From an uncultured Clostridia bacterium (lineage in GTDB: Bacteria > Bacillota > Clostridia > Christensenellales > Aristaeellaceae): 17,527 bases of DNA. The stretch lies in NCBI GenBank assembly GCA_934631055.1, contig CAKTXP010000031.1, positions 1-17,527 of the forward strand, in the 5' to 3' direction. Shown here one piece after another: positions 1-5,916 of this stretch. The position numbers were made by a program, and so were the translations under genes. The stretch's first letter is position 1. Each line of letters opens with the position of its first letter. The notes under the pieces are model-generated. The model worked only from the letters and a program-made list of their open reading frames with translations. It did not search any database and was not told the DNA's origin.

Positions 1-28
1 TTCGCGGCGGTTTAAATATACTTTACTT

Positions 29-106
29 CAGCTATCGCTTCGCGATAGCGTAGTGGGAAATCCAAGAACCTCAGGTTCTTGGTGGGGTTTGGGGCAAAGC
101 CCCAAT
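29..106 (+). repeat. Triple-hairpin intergenic repeat, copy A
   Basis: This copy holds three successive hairpins. Hairpin 1 has arms 31-38 and 42-49 (GCTATCGC and its complement, loop TTC). Hairpin 2 has arms 62-71 and 73-82 (CCAAGAACCT and its complement around one base). Hairpin 3 has arms 89-95 and 99-105 (TTGGGGC and its complement, loop AAA). The same order recurs at 5692-5771 (inverted), 5840-5916 and 16102-16177 with different stem sequences. Hairpin 3 lies 15 bases beyond the stop codon of the DUF1445 gene, so in that mRNA the element is a structured 3' end. There is no T-tract, so it is not a standard intrinsic terminator. The 28 bases to its left at the window edge show nothing I can name. 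Confidence 0.85.
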
Positions 107-120
107 CGTCCTCCCCGCCC

Positions 121-921
121 TTACAGCTTCAAGACGGCGTTCTTTACGTCCGTGATGAACATGTGTCCCGGCGCGTGCGTGATGACGAACGGCGGCTTGG
201 AGTGCATGACGACCGCCTGCGGGGTTACGCCGCAGGGCCAGAATACGGGGACTTCGTTTTCGCGGATCGTGACCGCGTCGCCGTAATCCGGATGCGCAAG
301 GTCGTGAATGCCGATGTGTTCCGGATAACCGATCTGAATCGGCATGCCGTGAACGCGCGGCATCTGCGCCGTGATGGCGACCGCGGCAGGCACAAGCTCG
401 TGCGGGATGGGACGCATGCTGACGACCATGTTGCCGGAGAATACGCCTGCGCTCGCGCACGGGATGTTCGTGTTGTACATCGGTACGTTAACGCCTTCCT
501 CGATCTGGCGGACGGGAACGCCCGCTTCCAGCAGCGCGCTTTCAAACGAAAAGCTGCAACCGATCAGGAAGCTGACCAGCTCGCGTCCCGGCTCGTCAAA
601 GAATTTGGAAACGTCGGTGTATTCGCCGGTCATCACGCCGTTTTCATAGACGCGGTATTTCGGAATGTCGCGCGCGATATCGCTTCCCGCGCCGAATACC
701 GGAAAGGTTCGGCTGCCTGCGTCCGCGACTTCCAGCAGCGGGCAGGACTTGGGATTGCGCTGGCAGAAGAGAAGGAAATCCCAAGCCAGCTCTTTGGGCA
801 GGACGACAAGATTGCCCTGCGCATAGCCGTCGCACATGCCGGTCGTCGGCTGCGCGATTTTTCCCTCGCGGATGAGTGCGCGCACCTGTGACGGGGACAT
901 CTGAGCGTAATTATTTTCCAT
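121..921 (-). CDS. DUF1445 / YcsI-family putative hydro-lyase (D-glutamate cyclase N-domain homologue)
   Basis: The 266-residue product matches the length of the YcsI/DUF1445 family (about 260). Family-typical stretches are GYAQGNLVVLPKELAWDFLL (32-51), the RNPKSCPLLE segment (55-64), FLIGCSFSFE (118-127), VPMYNTNIPC (146-155), WPCGVTPQAV (228-237) and ITHAPGHMFITD (247-258). In mammalian D-glutamate cyclase (DGLUCY), DUF1445 is fused to DUF4392. The DUF4392 partner here is the first gene of the same operon, which supports a role in interconverting D-glutamate and 5-oxo-D-proline in the cytosol. The start at 921 is preferred because AAGGAG lies 7-8 bases upstream. An in-frame extension to 975 lacks such a site. 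The start overlaps the end of pxpC by 11 bases, so translation is probably coupled. The family is sure; the enzymatic activity is inferred. Confidence 0.9.
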   Translation of the reverse strand: MENNYAQMSPSQVRALIREGKIAQPTTGMCDGYAQGNLVVLPKELAWDFLLFCQRNPKSCPLLEVADAGSRTFPVFGAGSDIARDIPKYRVYENGVMTGEYTDVSKFFDEPGRELVSFLIGCSFSFESALLEAGVPVRQIEEGVNVPMYNTNIPCASAGVFSGNMVVSMRPIPHELVPAAVAITAQMPRVHGMPIQIGYPEHIGIHDLAHPDYGDAVTIRENEVPVFWPCGVTPQAVVMHSKPPFVITHAPGHMFITDVKNAVLKL

Positions 922-1912
922 AAAGCTGCTCCTTGACTTTATTCCATTTATCTTTTTCGCGTTTGCAGGCGGCAAGTCCTTCCTCGACCGTCACGAATCG
1001 GAAACCGACGCTCTGCCCGGGACGCACCTGTGCCATCGCAGGAATGTCACAGCTGATGACCGTGCCGATCTTGGCATAGCCGCCGGTGGACTGATGGTCG
1101 GCGAGCATGACGATGGGCTGTCCGTTCGCCGAGATCTGAACCGAGCCCTCGACGATGCCGTCCGACAGGATATCGACGCCGTTTTTGGCTTCCATCGCCG
1201 TACCGCTCAGTTTAGCCGCCATGCGGTTGGAATCCGGCGTGACGGTATACAGCGCATGGGAAAACTTGCGCAATGCCGATTCGGCGAACATGCCGTCCTG
1301 CGGACCGGCTACGACGCGCAGCAGCGGCAGAGCGGTATCGCCGAGATAGCCGCGCGGCGTCAGCGTGGACAGCGCCCACGGCTCAAGCGGCTTGTACGTC
1401 TTTTGCATGCACGTATACTGTTCCTGCGGCAGATGGAATGCACGCAGGACGGGCAGAACGTCGCCCGCGCGGAGCGCACGTCCTTCTATGCCGCCGATAT
1501 GGCATTTTAAATCGGTCGAGCGGCTTCCCAGGACGGGCAGGATATCCAGCCCGCCGAACACCGCCAGATAGCCGCGCAGGCCGCTTTCCAGCATGCCGAC
1601 TTCCAGCGTATCGTTCGGCGCAAGCAGGATGGGCGCGAACATCGGCGCGTCTTTGCCGTTGACCTTGGGATGGGAAACACCGCCAGCCAGCGCGACGAGC
1701 GTATAATCGTCCGCCTGAACGGTTGGACCGGCGAGCGTGTATTCAAGTCCCGCCATGTGCGGCGCGTCGCCGTTGCCCGCCAGCAGGTTTGCCAGCGCAA
1801 GGGAATACTTGTCGCATGCGCCGCATTCGGGGAAGCCCTCCGCCTGATGACCCAGCCGCCCGAAATCCTGAACGGTGGTCAGTGGCCCGGGGGAAACGAT
1901 TTTAAGCGCCAT
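911..1912 (-). CDS. pxpC: 5-oxoprolinase subunit PxpC (biotin-dependent carboxyltransferase-like, KipA family)
   Basis: The 333-residue protein belongs to the PxpC/KipA/YbgK family, formerly called allophanate hydrolase subunit 2. Recognisable segments are SPGPLTTVQDFGRLGHQ (7-23), LESGLRGYLAVFGGLD (108-123), LGSRSTDL (128-135) and the C-terminal VQISANGQPIVML (258-270) followed by DHQSTGGYAKIGTV (272-285). With PxpB it forms the part of 5-oxoprolinase that activates 5-oxo-L-proline with ATP. PxpA normally completes ring opening to L-glutamate. The start at 1912 has AGAGGAGG about 9 bases upstream. The longer frame to 1996 begins inside pxpB and gives a basic, unfolded-looking extension, so it is rejected. 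The gene overlaps pxpB by 11 bases and the DUF1445 gene by 11 bases, an arrangement typical of coupled subunits. Confidence 0.94.
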   Translation of the reverse strand: MALKIVSPGPLTTVQDFGRLGHQAEGFPECGACDKYSLALANLLAGNGDAPHMAGLEYTLAGPTVQADDYTLVALAGGVSHPKVNGKDAPMFAPILLAPNDTLEVGMLESGLRGYLAVFGGLDILPVLGSRSTDLKCHIGGIEGRALRAGDVLPVLRAFHLPQEQYTCMQKTYKPLEPWALSTLTPRGYLGDTALPLLRVVAGPQDGMFAESALRKFSHALYTVTPDSNRMAAKLSGTAMEAKNGVDILSDGIVEGSVQISANGQPIVMLADHQSTGGYAKIGTVISCDIPAMAQVRPGQSVGFRFVTVEEGLAACKREKDKWNKVKEQLYGK

Positions 1913-2597
1913 GCACACGCGCCTCCTCTTTGCGGCGGATTTCCTCGAACTCTTTTTCCTCGATCGGCACGAACCGGATGCGGTCGCCCGCCGCATAGGG
2001 CAGAGACTGACCCGGCGCGAAGAGCGTCAGCGGCGTGCGCCCGATGAGCTGCCAGCCGCCGGGGGATTCCATCGGATAGATGCCTGTCTGCTGTCCGCCG
2101 ATGCCGACGGAACCGGCGGGGATGCGCGTGCGCGGCGTATCCAGCCGCGGCGTGAACAGGCGCTTATCCAGCCCGCCCAGATACGGGAAGCCGGGCAGGA
2201 AGCCCAGCATATAGATGCGGTAGGTTTTTCCGGCATGCAGCGCGACAACGTCCTTTTCGCTCAATCCGGCGTGATTGGCGACGAAGGGCAGATCCTCGCC
2301 GTATTTTCCGCCGTAGCATACGGGAATATCGACTATGCGCCCTTCCTGCGCGGACGCGGAAGCAAGGCTCTTTTCGAGTACGCGGACGCGGTCGGAGAGC
2401 AGCGCGTAATCCGTCAGGAACGGATCATACTTGATAAGAAGGGAAGCGTAGGCGGGGATCATCTCCGTTACGCCCGGTATATGCGCATCGCGCACGGCGG
2501 CGGAAAGCGCGGCGACGCGCGCGCCGGTCTCCTCGCTGATGGCGTCGCCCAATACGGCGAGAACGCCGCTGACGCCGACGGGATGCAGCTCCATCAT
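1902..2597 (-). CDS. pxpB: 5-oxoprolinase subunit PxpB (KipI family)
   Basis: The 231-residue product has the PxpB/KipI hallmarks GFLPGFPYLGGL (132-143), RTRIPAGSVGIGGQQTGIYP (156-175) and ESPGGWQLIGRTP (177-189). It is the partner of PxpC in ATP-dependent 5-oxoproline hydrolysis. In Bacillus subtilis the homologue KipI also inhibits the sporulation kinase KinA, but nothing here points to that role. The ribosome binding site AAAGGAGG overlaps the stop codon of the upstream DUF4392 gene, and only 12 bases separate the two genes. There are two adjacent ATG codons; the first (2597) has about 6 bases to the binding site and is chosen. The 3' end overlaps the pxpC start by 11 bases. No pxpA gene lies in this operon within the window. 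Confidence 0.94.
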   Translation of the reverse strand: MMELHPVGVSGVLAVLGDAISEETGARVAALSAAVRDAHIPGVTEMIPAYASLLIKYDPFLTDYALLSDRVRVLEKSLASASAQEGRIVDIPVCYGGKYGEDLPFVANHAGLSEKDVVALHAGKTYRIYMLGFLPGFPYLGGLDKRLFTPRLDTPRTRIPAGSVGIGGQQTGIYPMESPGGWQLIGRTPLTLFAPGQSLPYAAGDRIRFVPIEEKEFEEIRRKEEARVHGA

Positions 2598-2609
2598 AAC
2601 GTTCCTCCT

Positions 2610-3674
2610 TTAGCCAAAGAACTTCTTCTCGATGACCGGTGCGAACCAGCGCTCGGAGTTGTGCGAATAGCGCAGCGCGTAGTCGGTGCATTGGCGCATC
2701 AGGCTGAGGATGGAGACGTTCAGCTTGGTGTCGAATCCGTCGATGCCCGGCAGGAGCGAACCCGTCATGTCGATCAGCCCGCAGCGGGCGGCGGCGCGCA
2801 TCAGCTCGGCTTCCATCTCTTCGGTATGGAGGATGTCGATGTCACGCTTCAGATAGGCGATCGCCGCCATCAGCCCATAGCAGCCCCAGTCCGAACAGGT
2901 CGCGGTGATGATGCAGTCCGTCGTGCTTGCCGCGAGGATGCCGCCCTTGCAGCCGCAGGAGCATTCGCCCTTGTCGGTAAAAGGCACATAGGCGCGGATG
3001 TGGTCGGCGATCCTGCCCATGCCGATCTCATTGCCCAGATCGCCGATGGAAACGGTCGGAACAGACAGCTGACGCAGTTTCGCCCAGAGCAGGTCGGTCT
3101 TGGCTTCCAGCGCGGAGACGTCCCTGCCGCCCGCGTTGTGGTAAACGCCCAGCTCGTTCGCGCCCGGCGCTTCGATGGAGACCGCCGCGGCGGGCGTTCC
3201 ATGAGCGAGCAACTCGTCGATGGCGGCGGGCGCCTGCGTCAGATCTTTCGGGAAGCTGATGACGCCCATGCTCATCGGCATTTCGCGCACGGTGTCGATA
3301 TCTTCATAGACATGCAGACCGACGACGCAGGCGCAACTGCGTATCGCCTGAACGCTGTCCGCCGGACAGATGATGATGGGCTTTGCGTCAAAGGCGAGGA
3401 CGAGCGCGCGGGCGAACAGCATGGAGGAGACCATGCCGTCCATCTCCGGCACTTTATGCGGCAGAAGCACAAAACCGGTCAGAATATAGACCACATCGCC
3501 CGCCTTGACCGTATCGACGAGCGCCTGAGCGGCGTGCATGGTCAGCGGTTCGCCGGTCGCCTTGCGGCTGCCCGCGTAGAGGATGCGGCAGACGCCGTAG
3601 CCCCGCGGATCGAGATTCATCAGGGAATCGAGGTTTTCGCCTACGTTGCGTTTTTCAAGTTCGTCACGGTTCAT
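2610..3674 (-). CDS. DUF4392 protein (D-glutamate cyclase C-domain homologue)
   Basis: The 354-residue product carries the DUF4392 signature GDLGNEIGMG (211-220), a Cys-rich ECSCGCKGGI segment (237-246) and SDWGCYG (261-267). DUF4392 is the C-terminal domain of mammalian D-glutamate cyclase, whose N-terminal domain corresponds to the DUF1445 protein encoded last in this operon. As first gene it follows a consensus promoter and a palindromic control region. Start choice is uncertain. An ATG at 3683 is only 2 bases from AAGGA, which is too close, whereas the ATG at 3674 has about 11 bases, so I chose 3674. The likely role is in metabolism of D-glutamate and 5-oxo-D-proline. The clustered cysteines suggest metal binding, but this is not shown by the sequence alone. 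Confidence 0.88.
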   Translation of the reverse strand: MNRDELEKRNVGENLDSLMNLDPRGYGVCRILYAGSRKATGEPLTMHAAQALVDTVKAGDVVYILTGFVLLPHKVPEMDGMVSSMLFARALVLAFDAKPIIICPADSVQAIRSCACVVGLHVYEDIDTVREMPMSMGVISFPKDLTQAPAAIDELLAHGTPAAAVSIEAPGANELGVYHNAGGRDVSALEAKTDLLWAKLRQLSVPTVSIGDLGNEIGMGRIADHIRAYVPFTDKGECSCGCKGGILAASTTDCIITATCSDWGCYGLMAAIAYLKRDIDILHTEEMEAELMRAAARCGLIDMTGSLLPGIDGFDTKLNVSILSLMRQCTDYALRYSHNSERWFAPVIEKKFFG

Positions 3675-3722
3675 AGCAGTCATCGTCCTTTCGCGGTCAT
3701 GAAACAGAATAAAAAGTCATGC

Positions 3723-3782
3723 AATAACGGCACCATTATACATGCATGAAAAGGAAAAAGCAAGCGGGTATGTGCCGTTATT
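3723..3782. promoter_or_regulatory. Perfect 11-base inverted repeat bracketing the pxp operon promoter (operator candidate)
   Basis: AATAACGGCAC (3723-3733) and its exact complement GTGCCGTTATT (3772-3782) flank the -35 and -10 boxes. One arm lies just upstream of -35. The other abuts the -10 box and covers the start site. The arm centres are 49 bases apart. Such an arrangement suits a repressor that binds two sites and loops the promoter, but the protein is not identifiable here. Confidence 0.55.
3735..3763 (-). promoter_or_regulatory. Sigma-A promoter of the DUF4392-pxpB-pxpC-DUF1445 operon
   Basis: On the minus strand TTGCTT (3763-3758) and TATAAT (3740-3735) are separated by exactly 17 bases. 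Transcription would start near 3728, about 54 bases ahead of the first gene. It is the only good promoter I see upstream of the operon. Confidence 0.8.
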
Positions 3783-3794
3783 TTGAATATTTCG

Positions 3795-3809
3795 TGATGG
3801 AATCCATCA
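3795..3809. promoter_or_regulatory. 15-base palindrome upstream of the pxp promoter
   Basis: TGATGGA and TCCATCA form perfect 7-base arms around a single base. The centre lies about 75 bases upstream of the predicted start site, a position seen for activator sites. It is independent of the 11-base inverted repeat nearer the promoter. Function is inferred from symmetry and position only. Confidence 0.35.
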
Positions 3810-3891
3810 AAATCAAGAGGGAAAAATTCAAATCAGCCTGAGCGGCATGAAGCCGTCAGGGGAGGATTCGCGGCGGTTTTCATAACGCTTC

Positions 3892-3936
3892 AAATAAAAA
3901 ATGCGCCTTCCGCGGATTTGCATGCAACGGAAGGCG
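3892..3936 (-). terminator. Intrinsic terminator after the carrier protein-aminopeptidase unit
   Basis: On the minus strand CGCCTTCCG (3936-3928) pairs with CGGAAGGCG (3912-3904) over a 15-base loop that contains TTGCATGCAA. The hairpin is followed by CATTTTTTATTTG. This is a classic terminator, about 170 bases past the aminopeptidase stop codon. A second, bulged stem at 3837-3860 (CCTGA-GGC type arms) follows on the same strand and could act as a backup, though its T-rich run is displaced. Confidence 0.8.
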
Positions 3937-3972
3937 TACTTTCGGATAGGATAATGCGAGGGGGGTGAAAAG

Positions 3973-4119
3973 ATGATCGTAGGATTTATCATCGTCGTGG
4001 GTATCGCGCTTATCCTGCTGCTGACGCTGGCGCTCTGCCGGGTATCCGCGCGCGCGGACAAATGGCAGGAGGATGCGGAGCGCAGAAAGCGCGAACAGGC
4101 GGAGGATCAGACCAGCTGA
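3973..4119 (+). CDS. Small single-pass membrane protein, 48 residues, function unknown
   Basis: This short frame starts with ATG preceded by AGGGGGGTG about 6 bases upstream, a strong ribosome binding site. The product has one hydrophobic helix (residues 2-22, rich in Ile, Val and Leu) followed by a highly charged, Arg/Lys/Glu-rich tail with a single Trp (31). This is the usual design of a small membrane peptide with a cytoplasmic tail. It is the only plus-strand gene I support. It overlaps the end of the aminopeptidase gene by 13 bases in convergent orientation and lies wholly opposite that gene's 3' untranslated region. I found no convincing plus-strand promoter. I do not recognise the family. 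Confidence 0.6.
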   Translation: MIVGFIIVVGIALILLLTLALCRVSARADKWQEDAERRKREQAEDQTS

Positions 4120-5414
4120 TAGGCGCCGTCCGCTTCGGTCACAATATCCGTTTGATAGAACATATTCAGCGCGCGGATCATATACGCGACGTCGGCGCAG
4201 CCCGCAGTCTCATAGCAAGAGTGCATGGCGAGCTGAGCCAGACCGATATCCACGGTATTCATGGACAGATGGGCATTGGAAAGGTTGCCCAGCGTAGAGC
4301 CGCCGAGGATATCCGAGCGGTTGGCAAAATGCTGAACGGGAACGCCCGCCTTTGCGCAGATCTCCGCGAAGATGGCGTCGGAGACCGCGTCGGTTGTGTA
4401 TTTCTGGTTGGCGTTATGCTTGATGACTACGCCGCGGTTCATGAACGTGCGGTTCTGGTCGTCGTATTTTTCGGGATGGTTGGGATGGACGGCGTGCGCG
4501 TTATCGGCGGAGACCATGAAGCTGGCGCTCATCGCCGCGCGGATCTCGCCATCCGACATGCCCAGCGCGGACAACGCGCGCGTCAGCACATCCTCAAGCA
4601 GCGTAGAGTCTGCGCCCTGCTTGGAGAGACTGCCGACTTCTTCGTTATCGAAGATGGCGCAGACGTTGATGTGCGCTTGGGCAGGCGCGGCGATGAACGC
4701 CGCCAGAGAAGTGTAGGCGCACTCCAAATCGTCGATGCGCGGGCAGGAGAAGAATTCCTCGTGTGCGCCCCAGACGCTTGCGGGCGTGCGGTTATAGAGG
4801 AACAGGTCGCAGGCGACGACGTCCTCTTCCTTTACGCCGGTTTTCGCCGCGATCTCCGCCGCGAGTGCGCCCTTGGCGCTCAGGTCGCCAAAGACGGGGA
4901 GCATATCGACCTGCGGGTTATACGCGTAGCCGTTGTTGATGTCGCGGTTGAAGTGAATCGGCATGTTCGGGATGAGGACCGCGTCGCGGTTCAGATCGAC
5001 GAGTTTGGTCACGAGCTTTCCGTTCTCGCGGACGAGCGCGCGCCCCGCGATGGAGAGCGGCTTGTCAAACCAGGTGGACATGATCATCCCGCCGTAACGC
5101 TCGACGTTCAGGCGGACATACGCGCCCGCGGCTTCGCTCTCCGCCTGCGGCTTGAGCTTGAAGGTCGGGGAATCGCCGTGGCTGGCGACGATCTGGCAAT
5201 GCGCCGCGCCTTTTTCCGGGACGGAGAAGGCGATGACCGCCGAACGGTTGCGCGTCACATAGTAGCGTCCGCCGGGAACGATGTTCCATGCCGCATGCTC
5301 GGCAAGGCGGGAGAAGCCCGCTTCTTCGAGCATGCGGCAAGCCTGTTCTGCCGCCTGAAACACGGTTGGGGAATGGGCGACGAAATCAAGAAACTGTTCG
5401 ACTTCCTGCTGCAT
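4107..5414 (-). CDS. M18 family metallo-aminopeptidase
   Basis: The 435-residue protein has the length and motifs of M18 (aspartyl/leucyl) aminopeptidases, which are cytosolic dizinc enzymes forming tetrahedral dodecamers. Visible signature segments are HGDSP (79-83, first metal-binding His), DNEEVGS (256-262, catalytic Glu and metal ligands), SADNAHAVHPNHP (302-314), RSDILGGSTLG (366-376) and HSCYE (398-402, last metal His). It would trim N-terminal residues from peptides in the cytosol. The start at 5414 has GAGGAG about 9 bases upstream, lying inside the last codons of the carrier protein gene. Six bases separate the genes, so they share a transcript. Its link with the carrier protein's pathway is unclear and may be simple co-transcription. 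Confidence 0.95.
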   Translation of the reverse strand: MQQEVEQFLDFVAHSPTVFQAAEQACRMLEEAGFSRLAEHAAWNIVPGGRYYVTRNRSAVIAFSVPEKGAAHCQIVASHGDSPTFKLKPQAESEAAGAYVRLNVERYGGMIMSTWFDKPLSIAGRALVRENGKLVTKLVDLNRDAVLIPNMPIHFNRDINNGYAYNPQVDMLPVFGDLSAKGALAAEIAAKTGVKEEDVVACDLFLYNRTPASVWGAHEEFFSCPRIDDLECAYTSLAAFIAAPAQAHINVCAIFDNEEVGSLSKQGADSTLLEDVLTRALSALGMSDGEIRAAMSASFMVSADNAHAVHPNHPEKYDDQNRTFMNRGVVIKHNANQKYTTDAVSDAIFAEICAKAGVPVQHFANRSDILGGSTLGNLSNAHLSMNTVDIGLAQLAMHSCYETAGCADVAYMIRALNMFYQTDIVTEADGAYQLV

Positions 5415-5420
5415 ATGCTC

Positions 5421-5651
5421 TTACTCCTCGGACAGGCGCGCGACCATGGCGACCATCGCGTCCACGCTGTTGAAGTTTTCCGGAACGATCTCGGTCGCGG
5501 GGATGGACAGGTCGAACTCATCGTTCAGCGCGCCGATGAGCTGGATGATATCCAGCGAGGAGAGGATGCCGTCGTCGATGAGGGTCGTGCAGGTATCGAA
5601 GTCTACGTCCTCGACGATCTCGGCGAGGATTTCCAGAATGGTGTTTTTCAT
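5421..5651 (-). CDS. Acyl/aminoacyl carrier protein (DltC-like)
   Basis: The 76-residue acidic protein has the four-helix carrier layout. Its phosphopantetheine motif is DDGILSSLDIIQL (26-38), with Ser32 the expected attachment residue. The usual DSL reads SSL here. Helix III and IV regions (DEFDLSIP, then PENFNSVDAMVAMV) fit carrier proteins that serve stand-alone adenylation enzymes. It probably carries the amino acid activated by the adenylation enzyme at 7081-8625 and presents it to the MBOAT protein. The start at 5651 has AAGGAG 8 bases upstream. A frame extension to 5750 only translates repeat B and is rejected. It is separated from the decarboxylase gene by a 261-base gap holding two inverted repeats and is co-transcribed with the aminopeptidase. 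A role in fatty acid synthesis is less likely but not excluded. Confidence 0.9.
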   Translation of the reverse strand: MKNTILEILAEIVEDVDFDTCTTLIDDGILSSLDIIQLIGALNDEFDLSIPATEIVPENFNSVDAMVAMVARLSEE

Positions 5652-5691
5652 GGTGATTTCTCCTTCTATGTTTTTTAGTAGGCATAAGGTG

Positions 5692-5771
5692 ACGATTGGG
5701 GCTTTGCCCCAAACCCCAGTCGGGAACTGAGTTCCCGACACCCTCCACATCGTTATCGCGTTGCGATAACG
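5692..5771 (-). repeat. Triple-hairpin intergenic repeat, copy B (inverted)
   Basis: Read on the minus strand this has the same order as copy A. Hairpin 1 uses arms 5771-5763 and 5759-5751 (CGTTATCGC and its complement, loop AAC). Hairpin 2 uses arms 5739-5730 and 5728-5719 (GTCGGGAACT and its complement around one base). Hairpin 3 uses arms 5712-5706 and 5702-5696 (TTGGGGC and its complement, loop AAA). Stem 1 and stem 2 sequences differ from copy A on both arms, so pairing is kept. It lies in the leader of the carrier protein gene, 40 bases before the start codon. Confidence 0.85.
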
Positions 5772-5839
5772 GGCGAAAGAACAGGGGTTGCATGACTTTG
5801 TTCAATCTTTGTGATATGCTGCGAAGCTGAAAGCACTCA

Positions 5840-5916
5840 GCTATCGCGAAGCGATAGCGTAGTCAGGGTGCAGGGAACAAGGTTCCCTGCCGGGAGTTTG
5901 AGGGCAGAGCCCTCAA
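5840..5916 (+). repeat. Triple-hairpin intergenic repeat, copy C
   Basis: Hairpin 1 uses arms 5840-5847 and 5851-5858 (GCTATCGC, loop GAA). Hairpin 2 uses arms 5870-5878 and 5882-5890 (GCAGGGAAC, loop AAG). Hairpin 3 uses arms 5898-5905 and 5909-5916 (TTGAGGGC, loop AGA). Compared with copies A and B, stem 3 carries matched changes on both arms. The stop codon of the PLP decarboxylase (5915-5913) lies inside the right arm of hairpin 3. Copies B and C are head to head, with their hairpin 1 ends 68 bases apart. That spacer holds no gene and no promoter I would defend. Confidence 0.88.

Noticed and set aside
1875..3749. Plus-strand open frame of 624 codons
   Set aside because: It lies opposite DUF4392 and pxpB, has a composition of Arg/Asp/Ala/Val typical of an antisense frame in GC-rich DNA, and shows no recognisable domain. 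The minus-strand genes have clear family motifs and ribosome binding sites.
3867..3879. TTCGCGGCGGTTT, also found at 1-13
   Set aside because: The 13-base match has no shared flanks or structure and is likely chance in GC-rich DNA, or too short to interpret at the window edge.
4062..5678. Plus-strand open frame of 538 codons
   Set aside because: Antisense of the aminopeptidase and carrier protein genes, which are well supported. No ribosome binding site and no family resemblance.
5652..5750. N-terminal extension of the carrier protein
   Set aside because: It only translates repeat B. The same peptide-like string appears in frames across the other repeat copies, a sign of repeat DNA and not protein.
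5652..5912. Promoter for the carrier protein gene within the repeat pair
   Set aside because: Only weak boxes are present (for example TTGAAC without a suitable -10). The gene may be transcribed by read-through from the decarboxylase, so I did not call one.
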